A DNA stretch of 64,000 nt from DATMER01 sp040349255 (GTDB taxonomy: Bacteria; Acidobacteriota; Thermoanaerobaculia; Multivoradales; UBA5704), in the NCBI GenBank assembly GCA_040349255.1, contig JBEQUE010000161.1, positions 7,368 to 71,367 on the forward strand, written 5' to 3'. Each line of letters begins with the position of its first letter. Within the stretch, counting starts at the first letter, position 1. Position numbers and translations under genes: made by a program. The notes under the pieces are model-generated. The model ran no database searches, was not told where the DNA came from, and saw only the letters and a program-made list of their open reading frames with translations. Shown piece by piece: positions 21,533 to 29,279 of the stretch.

Positions 21533-22144
21533 ATGCCTTCGAACGCCTGGCTACGCTTCCGCTACAGCCTGTGGGCCCCGCACTACGACCGGGTCACCAA
21601 GCTCCACTCCCAGCGCCGGCGCTCGATCGAGCTGCTCGGGACGCGGCCCGGCGAGCGGCTGCTGATCGTCGGCGTGGGCACGGGCGCCGACCTGCCGCAC
21701 CTGCCCGACGGCCTGGAGGTCCTGGCGACCGACCTCACGCCGGCCATGCTGGAGCAGGCGAGGACGCGCGCCCGGCCGGGCCTCCGGGCCGACTTCCAGG
21801 TGATGGACGGCATGGCGCTCGACCTGCCGGACGCCTCGTTCGACGCCGCGCTCCTGCACATGGTCCTGGAGGTGATCCCGGACCCCGCGCGCTGCCTGGC
21901 GGAGGTGGCCCGCGTGCTGCGGCCCGGCGGCAGGGTGGCGGTGTTCGACAAGTTCCTGCCCGAAGGCTCGCGGCCGGGCCTTGCTCGGCGGGCCTTCCTG
22001 GCCCTGCTGGACTTCGTGTTCACCAGCACGAACCGGCGCCTGGGCGACATCCTCGCCCGCTCGGAAGCCGCGCTGGAGGTCGTCCACGACGAGCCGGCCG
22101 TCGGCGCCTACCGTCACGTCATTCTGCGGAAGAGACTGCTTTAG
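21533..22144 (+). CDS. UbiE/PmtA-type class I SAM methyltransferase
   Basis: A 203-aa methyltransferase. Motif I is LLIVGVGTGADLPHLP, motif II is VLATDLTPAMLEQAR, and the PDASFDAALLHMVLEVIPDPARCLAEVARVLRPGG stretch is typical of UbiE- or phosphatidylethanolamine-methylating enzymes. The open frame extends upstream into the previous gene; the ATG of MPSNAWLRFRYSLWAPHYD is chosen because this opening is conserved in the family. It lies 25 nt after the SPASM-type gene. The substrate (quinone, lipid or other) is unknown. Confidence 0.85.
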   Translation: MPSNAWLRFRYSLWAPHYDRVTKLHSQRRRSIELLGTRPGERLLIVGVGTGADLPHLPDGLEVLATDLTPAMLEQARTRARPGLRADFQVMDGMALDLPDASFDAALLHMVLEVIPDPARCLAEVARVLRPGGRVAVFDKFLPEGSRPGLARRAFLALLDFVFTSTNRRLGDILARSEAALEVVHDEPAVGAYRHVILRKRLL

Positions 22145-22169
22145 AATTCATCGAAAGAGGAGGTTCCGG

Positions 22170-22550
22170 ATGGCCGAGCTTCGAGGCGCGGGGGGCACCC
22201 CGGGCGGCATGAGCGAGTTCCTGATCGGTCTGGTGATGGCGGTGGCCGGCGGCTACCTGCTGACCAGCCGGGTCACCGTGACCAGCGGCTTCTGGAGCTG
22301 GGGCGGGTACGACACCTTCGGCCTCTCGCTGGTGCCGCTGATCTTCGGCATCGGCATCCTCTTCTTCAACGGCCGCTCGGTCCTCGGCTGGCTGCTCCTT
22401 CTCGGCGGCGCGGTCATCATCCTGGCCGGGATTCTCGTGAACCTGCGCATCTACTTCGAGCACACCAGTCTGTTCAACACGCTGGTGATGCTCGTGCTCC
22501 TCTTCGGCGGCATCGGCCTCATGGCCCGCGGGGTGAAGACTCATGGCTGA
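22170..22550 (+). CDS. Small membrane protein, four predicted TM segments
   Basis: A 126-aa protein after AGAGGAGG. Four hydrophobic stretches are visible (FLIGLVMAVAGGYLL, LSLVPLIFGIGILFF, WLLLLGGAVIILAGILV, LVMLVLLFGGIGLM). No family is recognised. Its end overlaps the start of the CapA-like gene by 8 nt, so the two are probably translationally coupled. Confidence 0.75.
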   Translation: MAELRGAGGTPGGMSEFLIGLVMAVAGGYLLTSRVTVTSGFWSWGGYDTFGLSLVPLIFGIGILFFNGRSVLGWLLLLGGAVIILAGILVNLRIYFEHTSLFNTLVMLVLLFGGIGLMARGVKTHG

Positions 22551-23970
22551 CGGGATGGATCGGAGAGCTTTCCTCAAGGGCGCGGCCGGAGCGGCGGCCC
22601 TGGCGGCTACCACCCGCGTGGGCCTCACGCAGGACGCCCATGCCGCGGATACCGCGGATGCCGCGGATACCGGGCGGATCACGCTGGCCGCGGTCGGTGA
22701 CTGCCTCCTGACGCGGCACGTCTCGGCGCGCCGCGATCCGGGCTTCCTGGCCCTGCGCGAGATCCTGCGCGGCGCCGACTGCACCTGGGGCAACTGCGAG
22801 CTCGTCCTCGCCGATCCGGGCCGCGCCTTCGCCATGCCCAAGGGGCTCGACCCGCACGCCATCGCCCCTCCCTGGGTGGCCGACGAGCTGGTGTGGACCG
22901 GCATCGACTTCGTGGGCGTGGCGAACAACCACATCCTCGACTTCGGCTACGAGGGCCTCGCCCAGACCCTGGAGAACCTCGACCGCGTGGGCCTTCCGCA
23001 CGCCGGAGCCGGCCCGGACCTCGCCCTGGCAGCGCGGCCGGCCTACTTCGACAGCCCGGCCGGCCGGGTGGGCCAGGTCAACTGCGCCTCGACCTTCCCG
23101 GGCTACTTCGCGGCCTCGCCGCCCCACCCCTACCTGCGCGGCCGGCCGGGCCTCAACCCGCTGTCCATCCAGTACGCCGTCCAGGTGGACCGCGACCTGT
23201 TCAACCGCATCAAGAAGACCCAGCCGATCCTCGAGGACCTTCTGGCCTGGGACGAGTTCAAGGGCATGGACGAGCTGATCCTCGGCAAGCCGGACCCGGA
23301 CAGGACCACCTTCTTCGACACGCCGGTCGTCGCCGGCGACCGGTTCGACCTCCTCACCCCGGCGAGCCCCGGCGACGTGAAGCGGATCACCGAGGCTGTC
23401 TCGGTGGCGCGCAACAGCTCGCGGCTGGTCCTCGCCACCATCCACGCCCACGAGGCGCGCGACCGACTGGAGCTGCCCGCCCCGTTCCTGCAGCCGTTCG
23501 CCCGCGCCTGCATCGACGCCGGGGCCGACGCCTTCCTCCTGGCCGGACCCCACGTCCTGCGCGGCATCGAGATCTACAAGGGGAAGCCGATCTTCTACAG
23601 CCTGGGGAACTTCTTCTTCCAGCACGAGACCATCGAGCCGCTCCCGGCCGAGGCCTTCGCGGCCTACGGCCTCGATCCGAACACCCTCGACGTCACCCGG
23701 TTCTCCTCCCGGATCGTCACCTACACCCAGCAGCGGCGCTTCTGGGAGAGCTTCGTGCCCGTGGTGACCTACGACGGCGACCGGCTGGCCGCGATCGAGC
23801 TCCACCCGATCGATCTCGGCCACGGCCAGCCGATGTACGAGCGCGGGCTCCCGGGGCTGGCCCGCGGCGAGCGGGCGAAGACGATCCTCGAGCGCCTGGC
23901 CGAGCTCTCCCGGCCCTACGGCACGCGGATCGCGATCGAGGGCGACGTGGGACGAGTCGAGCTGACGTGA
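22543..23970 (+). CDS. Tat-exported CapA/PgsA-like metallophosphatase-fold protein
   Basis: A 475-aa protein with a twin-arginine-like signal (MDRRAFLKGAAGAAALAA). The body is a PGA_cap (CapA) domain: LAAVGDCLLTRHV at the start, GNCELVLAD, the VGVANNHILDFGYEGLAQTLENL signature, and late AFLLAGPHVLRGIEIYKGKPIFYSLGNFFF. CapA proteins have a calcineurin-like metallophosphatase fold and act in poly-gamma-glutamate capsule or related envelope processes. No capB, capC or capD is adjacent, so the substrate is open. Translation could start at the first ATG or at the in-frame ATG 12 nt later. The stop overlaps the next GTG start. Confidence 0.85.
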   Translation: MADGMDRRAFLKGAAGAAALAATTRVGLTQDAHAADTADAADTGRITLAAVGDCLLTRHVSARRDPGFLALREILRGADCTWGNCELVLADPGRAFAMPKGLDPHAIAPPWVADELVWTGIDFVGVANNHILDFGYEGLAQTLENLDRVGLPHAGAGPDLALAARPAYFDSPAGRVGQVNCASTFPGYFAASPPHPYLRGRPGLNPLSIQYAVQVDRDLFNRIKKTQPILEDLLAWDEFKGMDELILGKPDPDRTTFFDTPVVAGDRFDLLTPASPGDVKRITEAVSVARNSSRLVLATIHAHEARDRLELPAPFLQPFARACIDAGADAFLLAGPHVLRGIEIYKGKPIFYSLGNFFFQHETIEPLPAEAFAAYGLDPNTLDVTRFSSRIVTYTQQRRFWESFVPVVTYDGDRLAAIELHPIDLGHGQPMYERGLPGLARGERAKTILERLAELSRPYGTRIAIEGDVGRVELT

Positions 23971-24467
23971 ACCCGGTCAACGAGACGCACGCGGCGATCA
24001 TCACCTACTTCTCCGGGGAAAAGCGGGAGAGCCTGCTTTTCCTGATGGCCGGCGCCGCCGCCATCGCCGCCTCGGTCTTCCTCTGGGCGACCGGCAGCCC
24101 GCACCGCGCCATGGGCTGGCCGCTGACCGCCGTCGCCCTCATCCAGATCGCCGTCGGCTGGACGGTCTTCACTCGGACCGACGGCCAGGCGAAGGACCTT
24201 CATACCCTGCTTGCGAAGGACAGGGCCGCCTATACGGCAGCCGAAGGCCCGCGCATGGAGAAGGTCCGACGGAGCTTCCGGGTCTACAAGGCGATCGAGA
24301 TCGTCCTGCTCGCCGCCGGCCTCGCGGGCGCGTTCTTCCTGAGAGACCGCGTGGCGCTCCACGCGGTCTCGGTCGGGCTCGCTCTCCAGGCCGGGCTCAT
24401 GCTCGTCTTCGACCTCTACGCCGAAGGCCGGGCCGCGGTCTATGCCGGTCAGATCCGTCGGCTCTGA
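23967..24467 (+). CDS. Small membrane protein, last gene of the run
   Basis: A 166-aa protein starting at a GTG that overlaps the previous stop (GTGA). Hydrophobic segments lie at LLFLMAGAAAIAASVFLW, MGWPLTAVALIQIAVGWTVF, IEIVLLAAGLAGAFFL and LHAVSVGLALQAGLMLVFDLY, so four TM helices with a charged central loop (KDLHTLLAKDRAAY). No family recognised. It converges on the permease gene with a 3-nt gap. Confidence 0.75.
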   Translation: MNPVNETHAAIITYFSGEKRESLLFLMAGAAAIAASVFLWATGSPHRAMGWPLTAVALIQIAVGWTVFTRTDGQAKDLHTLLAKDRAAYTAAEGPRMEKVRRSFRVYKAIEIVLLAAGLAGAFFLRDRVALHAVSVGLALQAGLMLVFDLYAEGRAAVYAGQIRRL

Positions 24468-24470
24468 GCC

Positions 24471-25676
24471 TCAGATCAGGAAGATGGCCGCCGCGGCGAA
24501 GGCGAGCGACAGCAGTGTCACCGGCAGGCCGACGCGCAGATGGTCGAGGAAGCCGATAGGGATGCCCATCCTCTCGGCCTGCTCGGCCACGATCAGGTTC
24601 GCGATGCTGCCGGCGAGCACCGCGTTGCCCGCGAACGTGCTGGCGAGGGCCAGGGCGTAGCCGGTCTCCGGCGCGCGGCCCACGAAGGGCAGCATCAGCA
24701 TGACCGCCGGCACGTTGCCGACCAGGTTGCCGAGCACGGCGACGACCGGGATCAGCGCGCGCGGCTGGCTCAGGTCGGCGCCGGCCGCGGCGAGCGCCCG
24801 GCCCGCGGCCTCCGTCCAGCCCGACAGCTCGAAGCCGCGCACCACCACGAACAGGCCGCAGAAGAGCGCCAGGAGCTGCCAGTCCACGAGCCCGAGCATG
24901 TCGCGGGTCCGGGTGCGGCGGGTCAGCATCACGGCTCCGGCCACGCCGAGTGCCGTGATCGGCGCCGGGATCGGCGACAGGAACAGGCCGATCGCGAGGA
25001 CCGTCAGCAGCACCGCCTTGGCCGCCTGCCGGCGGTCGAGCGGAGTCGTTTCGAGGCAGGCCTCCGAATGCGCCGGCACCGCCTTGCTCTCCAGCCGCCG
25101 CGCCAGCAACAGGTAAAGCGCGGCGAGCGAGAGGACGACCGGCGCCAGGCAGGCCAGCAGGAACGGCAGGAAGGCGAGGCCCAGGCGCTGCGAGATGAGG
25201 ATGTTCTGCGGGTTGCCGATCGGTGTCAGCGCGCTCCCGAGGTTGCTCGCGCAGGCCACGGCGAGCAGGTAGGGGAGCGGCGGGTGGCCGGATTCGAGCA
25301 GCGCGCCGGCGAGCACCGGGGTCAGCGCGAAGCAGACCACGTCGTTGGTGAGCACGGCGGAGAGGAGCGCGGACACCGCGATCGTGCCGAGCAGGAGCCG
25401 GCGCGGGTCCCCGACCTTCGCGAGCCGGCCGCCGATCGCCGCGTAGAGCCCGGAGATGCGGTACTGCGCCGACAGCAGCATCATGCCGAAGAGCAGCGCG
25501 AGCGTCGGCGCGTCCACCGCCGCCTTCGCGTCGTCCACCGAGATCGACTCGGTGGCGAGGAAGGCGACGGCGCCGAGCACGGCGAAACCCGTGCGGTCCA
25601 GCTTGAACGGCGGGATCCGTCCCACCGCCAGCCCCAGGTACGTCAGGGCGAAGAGGACGAGCGGCAGGACGGACAC
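24471..25676 (-). CDS. ArsB/NhaD-like (SLC13-type) anion or ion permease
   Basis: A 401-aa polytopic membrane protein with about 10-11 hydrophobic segments. It has the ion-transporter superfamily features PTLALLFGMMLLSAQYR, VCFALTPVLAGALLESG, ASNLGSALTPIGNPQNILI (the SNxGxxxTPIGNPQN signature) and a matching GNLVGNVPAVMLMLP in the second half. Relatives move arsenite, citrate, dicarboxylates or sodium/protons; the substrate is not assignable. GTG start. It lies 7 nt after the CRTAC1 gene and is likely co-transcribed. Confidence 0.88.
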   Translation of the reverse strand: MSVLPLVLFALTYLGLAVGRIPPFKLDRTGFAVLGAVAFLATESISVDDAKAAVDAPTLALLFGMMLLSAQYRISGLYAAIGGRLAKVGDPRRLLLGTIAVSALLSAVLTNDVVCFALTPVLAGALLESGHPPLPYLLAVACASNLGSALTPIGNPQNILISQRLGLAFLPFLLACLAPVVLSLAALYLLLARRLESKAVPAHSEACLETTPLDRRQAAKAVLLTVLAIGLFLSPIPAPITALGVAGAVMLTRRTRTRDMLGLVDWQLLALFCGLFVVVRGFELSGWTEAAGRALAAAGADLSQPRALIPVVAVLGNLVGNVPAVMLMLPFVGRAPETGYALALASTFAGNAVLAGSIANLIVAEQAERMGIPIGFLDHLRVGLPVTLLSLAFAAAAIFLI

Positions 25677-25683
25677 GTTCTCG

Positions 25684-27621
25684 TCACCGGGTTTTGGCCG
25701 GCTCCTTCACGTCGAGGATCCGGTTGACCGCGACCGGCCCCGGCACCGTCTGCGTGGCGCCGGACGGCCAGAGGATCTCGACGCTGTCCACCTTGTCGGC
25801 CTCGTCGAGCCCGAAGTAGAGCGGCATGAGGCTGTGCGAGAGATAGCCGGAGCTGCCGTCGAGCGCCTTGGTCAGCGTGCGATCTCCGGCGTGGACCTTC
25901 ACCCGCGCGCCGAGACCGTTGCGGTTCGACGCCGAGCCCTGGAGGCGGACCTCCAGCCAGTGGATCTTCCGCTTCTGGGCCAGGTCGCTGACGAGCACCT
26001 GCGGCGCGGAGCCGAACTCGTTCGTCACGATGTCGAGATCGCCGTCGCCGTCCAGGTCGAAGATCACCGCCGAGCGGGTGCCGAGCGTGCTGTTGACCAC
26101 GAATCTGCCCGTCTGGTCCTTGCATCGCGGATGCGCCTTGTCGGCGCCGGAGCAGTCGAGCGTGAACCAGGGCTTGCGCGTCTGGCCGCCACGGCGCGGC
26201 TCGATGCCGAGCAGGAACTCGCTGTCCAGGAACTTCTCGCCGCGGTTGTTCAAGAGCAGCGAGTTGATCCCGTAGCGGAACGGGAAGTTCATGCTGGAGG
26301 TGATCAGCACGTCGTCCCAGCCGTCGGCGTTCAGGTCGTCCACGCTCACGCCCCAGGGCCAGTAGTTCTCCAGGCCGAAGCGGCCCGAGACCTCGACGAA
26401 GCTGCCGCCCCCGAGGTTCTTGTAGAAGGCGTTGCCGAAGACGTTGTTGTCCTGTCCCTGGAGAGCCGGGATCTCTTCCTGCGGCGCGAAGCGGAGCTTC
26501 TCCTCCTCGGGCTTGAACTCGCGCAGCATGTCCGAGTGCATGTCGGTCAGCAGCAGGTCCATGCGGCCGTCGTTGTCCGCGTCGAAGACCTTGATGCCCA
26601 TGGCACCCCACGGGGTCTTCGGGAAGTATTTCGCGCCGACCTCGACGAACGACTTGCCCTCGTGGTTCTCCCAGTAGTGGTCGTCGCCCTGCATGTTGAG
26701 CAGGTAGAGGTCCGGCCAGCCGTCCTCGTTGAAGTCGGCCGCGCTCGCGTCGCCGGTCCAGCTTCCATCCTTGAGCCCGACCTGCTCGGTGACGTCGGCG
26801 AATCTGTTCCCTCCGAGGTTGTGATAGAGGCGGCTGATCTCCGTGCGCTCCGGGTGCAGGTGGCCCTGGAAGGCGTCCTCGAACGCCACGTAGTTGCCGG
26901 CCGGCGCCTTGACGTCGGTCGTGTACTTGCCTACGTTCGCGACCAGGAGGTCGAGCTTGCCGTCGCGGTCGTAGTCGAAGAACACCGCGCCCGAGGAGTG
27001 GCCCACGTAGTCGAGCCCGGCGGCCTTGCTGATGTCCTTGAAGCGGCCCTTGCCGTCGTTCTCGAACAGCGCGTCGCCGAAGCGGACCGTGGTGACGAAG
27101 AGGTCCTGGTCGCCGTCGTTGTCGATGTCGGCGAACGCGGCGGAGACCGCGACCCGGCCGGGCAGCCCGACGCCGGCCTCGGCCGTGATGTCCTTGAATG
27201 TGCCGTCGCCCAGGTTCTTCCAGAGCTGGCTGCCGCCCACCTGGTTCGGGAAATAGACGTCGAGCTTCCCGTCGCCGTCCACGTCGGCCGCGGCGATGCC
27301 GTTGCCGTGGTCGTAGTGGGCGGGCTTGTAGGTCTTGCCGGCGTCGTCCACGATGCCGTGGACGAAGGTGATCTTGCTCTCCGGCAGGCGGTCGGTGAAC
27401 GTGAAGTCGTGGAAGACCTTGAGCTGGCCGGCCGCAGCGCGCTGGGCCTGGGCACGGGAGGCGAGCGTGTCGATGCCGATGTCGTCGGGCGGGACGTTCA
27501 CGGAGGTCACGCCGGAGGGGTCGGCCGGCGGGAGGGACGGCTGGCTGCCGTGCTGGTGTTGAGCGACGAGCGGCAGCGCGGCGAACAGGAAAGCGATCAG
27601 GGGCAGTCGGCGGGTGGGCAT
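25684..27621 (-). CDS. CRTAC1-type FG-GAP/ASPIC repeat protein, secreted
   Basis: A 645-aa exported beta-propeller protein. The ATG of MPTRRLPLIAFLFAALPLVAQ gives a signal peptide and follows AGGAG. Repeated calcium-binding FG-GAP/VCBS phrases run through it (AADVDGDGKLDVYFPNQ, FADIDNDGDQDLFVTT, FFDYDRDGKLDLLVAN, DADNDGRMDLLLTD, DLDGDGDLDIVTN). The C-terminus is an ASPIC/UnbV domain (VEILWPSGATQTVPGPVAVNRILDVKEP). Such proteins are surface or extracellular with unknown ligands and are common in Acidobacteriota and Planctomycetes. Confidence 0.92.
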   Translation of the reverse strand: MPTRRLPLIAFLFAALPLVAQHQHGSQPSLPPADPSGVTSVNVPPDDIGIDTLASRAQAQRAAAGQLKVFHDFTFTDRLPESKITFVHGIVDDAGKTYKPAHYDHGNGIAAADVDGDGKLDVYFPNQVGGSQLWKNLGDGTFKDITAEAGVGLPGRVAVSAAFADIDNDGDQDLFVTTVRFGDALFENDGKGRFKDISKAAGLDYVGHSSGAVFFDYDRDGKLDLLVANVGKYTTDVKAPAGNYVAFEDAFQGHLHPERTEISRLYHNLGGNRFADVTEQVGLKDGSWTGDASAADFNEDGWPDLYLLNMQGDDHYWENHEGKSFVEVGAKYFPKTPWGAMGIKVFDADNDGRMDLLLTDMHSDMLREFKPEEEKLRFAPQEEIPALQGQDNNVFGNAFYKNLGGGSFVEVSGRFGLENYWPWGVSVDDLNADGWDDVLITSSMNFPFRYGINSLLLNNRGEKFLDSEFLLGIEPRRGGQTRKPWFTLDCSGADKAHPRCKDQTGRFVVNSTLGTRSAVIFDLDGDGDLDIVTNEFGSAPQVLVSDLAQKRKIHWLEVRLQGSASNRNGLGARVKVHAGDRTLTKALDGSSGYLSHSLMPLYFGLDEADKVDSVEILWPSGATQTVPGPVAVNRILDVKEPAKTR

Positions 27622-27703
27622 TCGGGAGCTCCTATCCAAGTCCGAAGGCAGGAGGTTAGCTTCTGACACTACAATCCGCAAGACTCGGATTGGAGCCAGA
27701 CAT

Positions 27704-28435
27704 TTGACCGCCCCCGTGCTCACCGCCCACAACCTGCGCAAGCGCTTCGGTGACCTGGCCGCGGTGGACGGCATCGACCTGGAGCTGCGGCGCGGGGAGA
27801 TCCTGGGCCTGCTCGGACCCAACGGCGCGGGCAAGACCACGACGATCCAGCTCCTGCTCGGCCTGACCACGCCGACCGAAGGCGAGATCCGGCTCTTCGG
27901 GCTCGACCTCGCCCGGCACCGGCGCGAGATCCTGCAGCGGGTCAACTTCTCCTCGACCTACGTCTCCCTGCCGAGCAACCTGACCGTCTGGGAGAACCTG
28001 AACGTCTTCGCCCGGCTCTACGGCGTCCGCCGGCCGCGCCAGAGGATCGCCGAGCTGCTCGACCTGTTCGGCATTCCCGGCGTCCTCAACCGGGTGATGG
28101 GCGCGCTCTCCTCGGGCCAGCAGACCCGCATCCATCTCGCCAAGGCGCTGATCAACGAGCCGGAGATCCTCTTCCTCGACGAGCCCACGGCGAGCCTCGA
28201 CCCGGACATCTCCGAAAAAGTGCGCGAGATCCTGCGCCGGGTCCGCACCGAGCGCGGCGTCTCCATGATCTACACCTCCCACAACATGGCCGAGGTCGAG
28301 CTGATGTGCGACCGGGTGGTCTTCATCTCCGGCGGCCGGATCGTCGTCGAGGGCACGCCGGCCGAGATCGTGGAGAAGGCCCGCTCGCGCTCGCTCGAGG
28401 AGCTGTTCATCTCGATTGCAAGGGAGAAGGTCTGA
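27704..28435 (+). CDS. ABC transporter ATP-binding protein (ABC-2 exporter type)
   Basis: A 243-aa ATPase: Walker A GPNGAGKTTT, signature LSSGQQTR, Walker B ILFLDEPTASLD, switch SHNMAEVELMCDRVVF. The TTG start is preferred because GGAG lies 8 nt upstream; the frame stays open 90 nt further left and a GTG 12 nt downstream is the alternative. A TACAAT -10-like box lies at 27670. It drives the permease encoded next, whose ATG overlaps this stop by 1 nt. Substrate unknown (drug, lipid or polysaccharide). Confidence 0.92.
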   Translation: MTAPVLTAHNLRKRFGDLAAVDGIDLELRRGEILGLLGPNGAGKTTTIQLLLGLTTPTEGEIRLFGLDLARHRREILQRVNFSSTYVSLPSNLTVWENLNVFARLYGVRRPRQRIAELLDLFGIPGVLNRVMGALSSGQQTRIHLAKALINEPEILFLDEPTASLDPDISEKVREILRRVRTERGVSMIYTSHNMAEVELMCDRVVFISGGRIVVEGTPAEIVEKARSRSLEELFISIAREKV

Positions 28436-29220
28436 TGTGGGGCCGGATCTTCGCCATGGTGCTGCGCCACCTCTACCTCTACCGGCGGAGCACGACGCGG
28501 GTGGGCGAGATCGTCTTCTGGCCGGTCATGGAGCTCCTCCTGTGGGGCTTCCTGACCGTCTACCTCCAGCGCATGCAGGTGCCGAACGCGGCGCTCTTCC
28601 TGATCGGCGCGGTGATCTTCTGGGACGTGCTCTACCGCTCGCAGCAGGCGGTGACCATCTCGATCACCGAGGAGATCTGGGTGCGCAACATCCTGAACCT
28701 CTTCATCGCGCCGGTGCGGATCACCGAGATCCTGATCGCCACCTGCCTGGTCGGCGTGCTGAAGGCGCTGGCCATCGCGGCGATCCTGGGCGTGCTCGCC
28801 TGGGTCTTCTACGCCTTCAACCTGCTCGTGCTGGGTCCGGCGCTGGTGCCGTTCCTGGTCAGCCTGCTCCTGTTCGGCTGGGCGGTGGGCATGTGCACCA
28901 TGGGCCTGATCCTGCGCTTCGGCCAGGCGGCGGAGGCGCTGATCTGGGGCGTGCCGTTCCTGATCCAGCCGGTCTCCGCGGTCTTCTACCCGGTGGACGT
29001 CCTGCCACGCTGGCTCCAGGTCGTGGCCTGGGCGCTGCCTTCGACGTACGTGTTCGAAGGCATGCGCGCGGCGCTGCGGACCGGCCGGGTGGACCTGGGC
29101 TACCTGGGCGCCGCCCTCGGCCTGAACCTGGTCTACCTGCTCCTCGGCGCGGCCTTCTTCGGCTGGATGCTCAAGCAGGTCAGGGAGAAGGGATACCTGG
29201 CGCGGCTGGGGATGGAGTAG
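28435..29220 (+). CDS. ABC-2 type transporter permease
   Basis: A 261-aa membrane protein with six hydrophobic segments and the ABC2_membrane layout (YLYRRSTTRVGEIVFWPVMELLLWGFL, IWGVPFLIQPVSAVFYPVDVLPRWLQVVAWALPSTYVFEGMRAAL; the last part is the conserved exit loop and helix). It overlaps the ATPase gene by 1 nt and forms an exporter with it. Confidence 0.92.
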   Translation: MWGRIFAMVLRHLYLYRRSTTRVGEIVFWPVMELLLWGFLTVYLQRMQVPNAALFLIGAVIFWDVLYRSQQAVTISITEEIWVRNILNLFIAPVRITEILIATCLVGVLKALAIAAILGVLAWVFYAFNLLVLGPALVPFLVSLLLFGWAVGMCTMGLILRFGQAAEALIWGVPFLIQPVSAVFYPVDVLPRWLQVVAWALPSTYVFEGMRAALRTGRVDLGYLGAALGLNLVYLLLGAAFFGWMLKQVREKGYLARLGME

Positions 29221-29279
29221 GGAGCCACCTGTAACCTTTCCAGGGGACCCGACGTAGTGTGCAGGCGGAGGGTTTCGCC

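Noticed and set aside
22543..23970. Complete poly-gamma-glutamate capsule locus
   Set aside because: Only a CapA-like gene is present; capB, capC and capD homologs are not adjacent.
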